Assembly: GCF_003072645.1 (NCBI RefSeq)
Contig: NZ_CP028897.1
Coordinates: forward strand, 819,658 to 883,657
Direction of reading: 5' to 3'
Source: Dongshaea marina
GTDB taxonomy: Bacteria > Pseudomonadota > Gammaproteobacteria > Enterobacterales > Aeromonadaceae
DNA: 64,000 bases
Shown: positions 60,023 to 64,000 of the stretch, piece by piece
Position numbering within the stretch: the first letter of the stretch is position 1
Layout: each line of letters opens with the position of its first letter
Made by a program: the position numbers and the translations under genes
The notes under the pieces: generated by a model
Seen by the model: only the letters and a program-made list of their open reading frames with translations
Database searches by the model: none
What the model was told of the DNA's origin: nothing

Positions 60023-60065
60023 AGCTTATCTCCTCTCTATATCATGGTTGTTTGGTGAGCTCTGG

Positions 60066-60155
60066 TTATCCCTGAAGGAAGGGGCCGACCACTGAGGTCG
60101 CCAGCATGATGACGGCCATGGAGAGGATCATTACGGTTGAGAAGTTCATTTTCAT
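60066..60155 (-). CDS. Very small membrane protein (29 aa)
   Basis: A frame of 29 codons, MKMNFSTVMILSMAVIMLAT followed by SVVGPFLQG, forming one membrane segment. AGGA lies nine bases upstream of the ATG at 60153-60155. It resembles the very small single-helix proteins of enterics (YohP/YnhF-like) in style only, with no sequence claim. It shares direction with the 77-aa gene 43 bp downstream and may be co-transcribed with it. Confidence 0.55.
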   Translation of the reverse strand: MKMNFSTVMILSMAVIMLATSVVGPFLQG

Positions 60156-60265
60156 TGGAATCTGTCCTATGTCATATAGTTCGATGCATATTCGATGCAA
60201 AAGAGCACCAAATATTCTGTTTTCTATGTGATTCACAGGGCGGCGGACCGCACCTCTAACGAGGT

Positions 60266-60700
60266 TCAGATATGGTAGGTGATTTGACTCTTATACAGAG
60301 CATTACTCTCTTTCCAACCCGAGGTGCGGTGACTCTGGGTTGAAATATGAGTAAACCAGCGGGTTTGGACTGAGGCTTGTTCAACAAAGCCTGGTAACTG
60401 TTCGGGAGGTGGGGGTACCGGTAGTTCATGGATCAACTGATACTCAATTGGGTATGGAGCATCGGTCTGGGGCTGGGGTTGCCGGCCGCTTGTTCGCAGC
60501 TGATTTTCGAGTCTCAATTCGGTGAGATGCTGCAAGGGGGCCTTGGCATGCGGCGCTGCTTTTGCCTTGGAGCCTTGCTCCTGAGCGTGTTGAGATTGCT
60601 GGAGGTAAGGTGCGGGTAGTGGCTCTGCATAGCTGCCCGTTGCGATCCCAAGGAGCGCAATCAGCACAAGCACCATCAGATATCTGAACCCTTTAAGCAT
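60266..60700 (-). CDS. Secreted protein of unknown function
   Basis: A 144-residue protein with a signal peptide (LKGFRYLMVLVLIALLGIATGSYA). Its mature part is low in complexity: Gln/Ala/His-rich, then Pro-rich (ELPVPPPPEQLPG), then RWFTHISTQSHRTSGWKES. The ATG at 60698-60700 has GAGG five bases upstream; the in-frame GTG at 60706 is less well placed. No family recognised. A cell-envelope location is likely. It is in the same direction as the two small genes downstream of it. Confidence 0.6.
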   Translation of the reverse strand: MLKGFRYLMVLVLIALLGIATGSYAEPLPAPYLQQSQHAQEQGSKAKAAPHAKAPLQHLTELRLENQLRTSGRQPQPQTDAPYPIEYQLIHELPVPPPPEQLPGFVEQASVQTRWFTHISTQSHRTSGWKESNALYKSQITYHI

Positions 60701-60866
60701 CAACACCTCATATCAATAGCGCAGCCAGTATAGGTGAGATTGTGTGAGGTGAATAGCTCTTTGTGAAGATGATCCCAGTTTTTCGCTCTGTTGTTTCTAT
60801 GTCGCGGTGGCAAGGTAAAGTGTTTGGCTTAACTCTTTTTGAGATGCAAGGCCGGGAGGTACAAGG

Positions 60867-62048
60867 GTGAGTGGGCGATATCGAATCAAGCTCCTGTTTA
60901 ATGCCAACAAGATCTATGACAGACAGGTGATGGCTGGAATAGGCCGATATATTCAGACCAGCCGTTGCGACTGGGAGATCATCCTGGAAGAGGATTTTAG
61001 GATCCATGGCTATGGCGGTCATCTTTTACAAGATTGCGATGGGGTGATTGCTGATTGTGATGATCCCGAGCTGGAAAAGTTGCTGTGTAGCACCTCTCTA
61101 CCCGTAGTCGGGGTGGGGAGCTCCTATCAGGATCCGGCACTTTACCCTGATTGCCCCTATGTTGCCACCGACAACCTGAAGCTGGTTGAGCTTGCTTATC
61201 GGCACCTGCAAAGCAAGGGTCTTGAGCATTTTGCATTTTATGGCGGTATAGATCTTCCTCAGATGCGTTGGGCCCGGCAGAGGCTAGATGCTTATAAGTT
61301 CCTGTTAGAGCGCGACGGCTACCCTCTTTACTATTATCAGGGGGAGTATATTCACTCCGGGAACTGGTCACAGGCAATGGGCAGGCTCCAACAGTGGATC
61401 GCCTCCTTGCCGCTGGCGACCGGTGTGATAGCCGTGACGGATGCAAGAGCCCATCACCTGCTGCAGGCGAGTGACTACCTTGGTCGGGTGATCCCCGAGG
61501 AGCTGGCGGTGATTGGGATCGATAATGAAGAGGTGACTCGTTCGTTGTCTCGGATCCCCCTGAGCTCGGTCGAGCAGGGGTGTGATGAGATGGGGTTTCA
61601 GGCAGCGCACATGCTGGAGCAGAGGTTAAGCAGCAGGCCCCTGGCTAAAAAACGGGTTATTGTACCGCCGGTGCGGGTTTGCGAGCGACAATCGAGTGAA
61701 TACCAGGCTTTAAAGGATCCAAGTGTGATCCGCGCTTTGCATTATATCCGGCGCCACGCCTGCCGGGGGATCAAGGTTCAGCAGGTTTTAGATTTTGTCA
61801 GCCTGTCGCGCTCAAACCTGGAGGGGCGATTTCAGGCAAGCTGCGGTCATTCGATTCATCAGGAGATTCATCAATTCAAACTGAATAAAGCCAAGCACCT
61901 GCTGCTGGAGAGTGAGCTCTCGATGCAGGAGATCGCCAATGCCTGTGGTTACCCGTCACTCCAGTATCTGTATGCGGTGTTTCGTAAAGATATGGGGCAA
62001 ACTTTACTGGAGTATCGTCAGCAAGCTGAGCCTGAAGTCAGGGTTTAG
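60867..62048 (+). CDS. xylR: Xylose operon activator, AraC family
   Basis: A 393-residue protein matching E. coli XylR in length and layout. It has an N-terminal LacI-like sugar-binding domain (YRIKLLFNANKIYDRQVMAGI, DGVIADCDD, GVIAVTDARAHHLLQ, VIGIDNEEVTRSLSRI) and a C-terminal AraC domain (HYIRRHACRGIKVQQVLDF, then EIANACGYPSLQYLYAVFRK). The GTG at 60867 has GGGAGG upstream. It should activate xylA, xylE and xylB when xylose is bound. These targets lie 4-17 kb away, so the regulon is scattered in this genome. Confidence 0.94.
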   Translation: MSGRYRIKLLFNANKIYDRQVMAGIGRYIQTSRCDWEIILEEDFRIHGYGGHLLQDCDGVIADCDDPELEKLLCSTSLPVVGVGSSYQDPALYPDCPYVATDNLKLVELAYRHLQSKGLEHFAFYGGIDLPQMRWARQRLDAYKFLLERDGYPLYYYQGEYIHSGNWSQAMGRLQQWIASLPLATGVIAVTDARAHHLLQASDYLGRVIPEELAVIGIDNEEVTRSLSRIPLSSVEQGCDEMGFQAAHMLEQRLSSRPLAKKRVIVPPVRVCERQSSEYQALKDPSVIRALHYIRRHACRGIKVQQVLDFVSLSRSNLEGRFQASCGHSIHQEIHQFKLNKAKHLLLESELSMQEIANACGYPSLQYLYAVFRKDMGQTLLEYRQQAEPEVRV

Positions 62049-62100
62049 GCTCTGCTGTTTATCTGCAGAGCCTGGATTTTTGTGGCACTTTCCTGGGCCC

Positions 62101-63318
62101 TTAACTCTCTTTGACCGGTAAGGCCTCGGCCTGCGGGCTTGAGAAAATGGTCTCATTGCCCGGGGCTGCGTGGCGGGGAAGTAGCAGTGCCAGTAGCAGG
62201 GAGCCACAGGCGAGCAGGGCCGCCAGCCAGAACACCAGGTGTTCATTGTGCATCCACAGGATGCCAAAGCTCACCGGGATCACCACGGCGGCAATGTGGT
62301 TGATGCTGAAGGCGACGCCGGAGGAGCTGGCAAGTTCATCGGGAGAGGCGATGCGCTTAAAGTAACTATTCAGGGCGATCGACAGGGCGAACAGCAGGTT
62401 ATCTGCGATATAGAGTGCAGCTCCCGCCATCTGATGCTCAACCAGCGCATAACCGACAAACACCAGGATTAGCCCGACATACTCAATCAGCAGTGCCGGT
62501 TTTTCACCGATCTTCCCTATGGTTTTACCTATCATAGGCGCAAAAATCATGGTGATGATGTTGTTGGCCAGAAACAGCAGGGTCAGGTGGGCTGCGGAGA
62601 AGTTAAACTTGGTGACCATCAGGAAGCTGGCAAAGACCACGAAGATCTGGCGGCGGGCACCACTGAAAAAAGTGAGCAGATAGTAGAGCCAGTAGCGCTT
62701 TCTGAGCACCAGTCCCATTTTTTGCGGATGGTTGGTCAGAAAGTGGGGAAAGCGCAGGGCGGCATAGAGACACAGTGCTATGGTTCCGAGACCACAGATC
62801 AGCATGATCTGGCGGAAACTCAGGTTGAGCCAGGTCAGCAATAGCCAGACCAGAATGAAGGTGATGATGGCAAAGGCCGAACCGGCGGATCGCAGGATCC
62901 CCTGAATATGGCTGTATTGATTGGCCTCAAATAGCTGCATTGACAGTGAGGCATTGAGGGTCTGGAAGTAGTGAAACCCGGTCGACATGATGAGTGTGGT
63001 GATGATGATGCCAAACAGGGTGGGAAAATAGCCGGTAATAGCGACACCTGCACCTAATACGGCTAAAGAGATGAGAGCCAGTCGCTGCTCACGGATCACT
63101 AATAGAACCAGGATAATTGAAAAACACAGAAATCCGGGAAGCTCTCTGAAGCTTTGCAGTAACCCCATTTGGGAGCCGTTCATCATCACCTGCTCGACGG
63201 CAAAGTTATTGAGCAGAGCCCGCCAGCTGGTAAATGACAGAGTCATGGCTGCCGCCATAATCACAAACAACCCCAGCTTGGAACGTCCGTGGAGGGCTTT
63301 GAGCCAGATTGAATTCAT
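62101..63318 (-). CDS. MFS transporter of unknown substrate
   Basis: A 405-residue protein with about 12 membrane segments, in one intact frame. It starts LFVIMAAAMTLSFTSWRALLNNFAVE, and has SMQLFEANQYSHIQGILRSAGSAF in the central part and a loop-rich APMIGKTIGKIGEKPAL. It lacks strong signatures of the sugar or drug subfamilies. It is convergent with xylR and separated by ~50 bp, without a clear terminator. A role in xylose uptake is possible by proximity only. The substrate is not assigned. Confidence 0.8.
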   Translation of the reverse strand: MNSIWLKALHGRSKLGLFVIMAAAMTLSFTSWRALLNNFAVEQVMMNGSQMGLLQSFRELPGFLCFSIILVLLVIREQRLALISLAVLGAGVAITGYFPTLFGIIITTLIMSTGFHYFQTLNASLSMQLFEANQYSHIQGILRSAGSAFAIITFILVWLLLTWLNLSFRQIMLICGLGTIALCLYAALRFPHFLTNHPQKMGLVLRKRYWLYYLLTFFSGARRQIFVVFASFLMVTKFNFSAAHLTLLFLANNIITMIFAPMIGKTIGKIGEKPALLIEYVGLILVFVGYALVEHQMAGAALYIADNLLFALSIALNSYFKRIASPDELASSSGVAFSINHIAAVVIPVSFGILWMHNEHLVFWLAALLACGSLLLALLLPRHAAPGNETIFSSPQAEALPVKES

Positions 63319-63561
63319 CAGGATAGCCTTTGGCTTTTAACAGGAAACCGGCAAGTTTAGTGCAAAATTGCCCCGAAAGCACAGACTTTTGCTGGCGGTC
63401 TCGTCGGGCGCTTTTTTCGGGAGATGGGCTGGCTGAGATTTCATCAATCAGTCATGTATCCGGGGTAAAATCCTGAGTTCGTGCGGGAGATAACAGTTTT
63501 TATGCTATAAATCCTTATCATTTCGCATCTTTTATAACGCTCGTATCGGGGAGAGTTAGCA

Positions 63562-64000
63562 TGTTCAGACGGATGATGCTGGTTTTGGTTCTGCTTGGTT
63601 TTGGCATCACTCAGGCGATGGCGGGAAACGTGACCTATAACGTATTCCTGATCCCGGAAAAATCTGTTGATCAAACGGTAGGTAAAATCAGTCAGCAGCT
63701 TAAGAAGGAGCAGCTTAACTCCCTGTATAGCCAGGGCTATCTTCCGCATATCACCCTTTATCTTACCGAATACCCGGCCAATCATCTCGAATCGATTAAA
63801 AAGCAGGTCCAGCAACTGGCCAGTCAGTGGAAGCCTTTCGAGGTTAAACTGGATCGCATTGAGCGAACCAAGGGCGATTGGCTGATGCTCAATGTTGAGC
63901 GAAGCCGTCAATTGCAGCGGCTGGCAGACTCGGCAACTTTAGCCGTTGAGCCTCTTCGGGCTATGGATCCTACATTACCCGGGTGGGTTGCCAAGTATCC
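63562..64000 (+). CDS. Secreted 2H-phosphoesterase-like protein, N-terminal part (runs off the window)
   Basis: Open from ATG 63562 to the window end (146 codons seen). Signal peptide RMMLVLVLLGFGITQAMA, then YNVFLIPEKSVDQTVGKI and YLPHITLYLTEYP. The latter contains the H-x-T motif and the flanking strands of the 2H (LigT-like, 2'-5' RNA ligase) fold. A second H-x-T motif would be expected beyond the window. GGGGAGAG lies a few bases upstream. A - strand frame across the same bases (63444-63911) is its shadow. Role unknown; the export signal is unusual for this mostly cytoplasmic fold. Confidence 0.7.

Noticed and set aside
63444-63911. A 155-codon - strand frame at the right edge
   Set aside because: It lies opposite a signal-peptide-bearing + strand gene with a ribosome site and a family motif that is open to the window end.
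1-64000. CRISPR arrays, rRNA, tRNA, integrons or a replication origin
   Set aside because: No regularly spaced repeats, conserved RNA gene sequences, integrase genes or DnaA-box clusters were seen on reading through.

Overview
The window looks like the chromosome of a marine or estuarine, facultatively anaerobic gammaproteobacterium, close in gene content to Aeromonadales/Vibrionales. The genes that point this way are a trehalose PTS, xylose genes close to the E. coli xyl genes, a YiaY-type alcohol dehydrogenase, GH18 chitinases with chitin-binding modules, and the small families DUF1496, DUF1622, DUF2076 and DUF2780. The lineage is my inference; no rRNA or tRNA gene was seen.

Layout. (1) 1-14.8 kb is an AT-rich island on the + strand holding part of a hybrid NRPS-PKS cluster: the end of a free-standing adenylation protein, a free-standing carrier protein, a PKS module (KS-AT-KR-DH-ACP), a terminal NRPS module (C-A-PCP-TE), an EmrB-like and EmrA-like export pair, a membrane protein and a medium-chain reductase. 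(2) 15.1-23.7 kb (- strand) is a trehalose locus: treR, PTS permease treB, a GH65 phosphorylase and beta-phosphoglucomutase. An IS5-family element has cut a DUF3369 response regulator inside it. (3) 23.8-42.3 kb is mixed: LysR regulators, a complete ECF vitamin-type transporter, the fermentative alcohol dehydrogenase yiaY, an MdtD-like exporter, secreted proteins, stand-alone periplasmic solute-binding proteins, and a secreted CE2-like esterase with FnIII and CBM5/12 modules. (4) 42.3-45.3 kb is xylA/xylE; xylB (55.7-57.2 kb) and xylR (60.9-62.0 kb) lie apart. (5) 45.4-50.3 kb (- strand) is a four-gene operon: CoA-transferase, CoA-acylating aldehyde dehydrogenase, lactonase and Fe-alcohol dehydrogenase. 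It fits gamma-butyrolactone/4-hydroxybutyrate use, with exit through succinyl-CoA. (6) 51.1-55.3 kb holds two tandem secreted GH18 chitinases. (7) 57.4-64 kb has transporters, regulators, very small membrane proteins and the start of a secreted 2H-phosphoesterase-like protein.

The main caveat is that about seventeen genes are broken by single-base losses, almost always in a run of G or C. Adding one base at each run restores the conserved motifs, the family length and the operon start/stop overlaps. I therefore read these as homopolymer under-calls in the assembly and annotate the genes as whole, marking each suspect run. Two lesions look real: the IS insertion with a perfect 9-bp target duplication at 21.3-22.4 kb, and an in-frame TGA in xylE.
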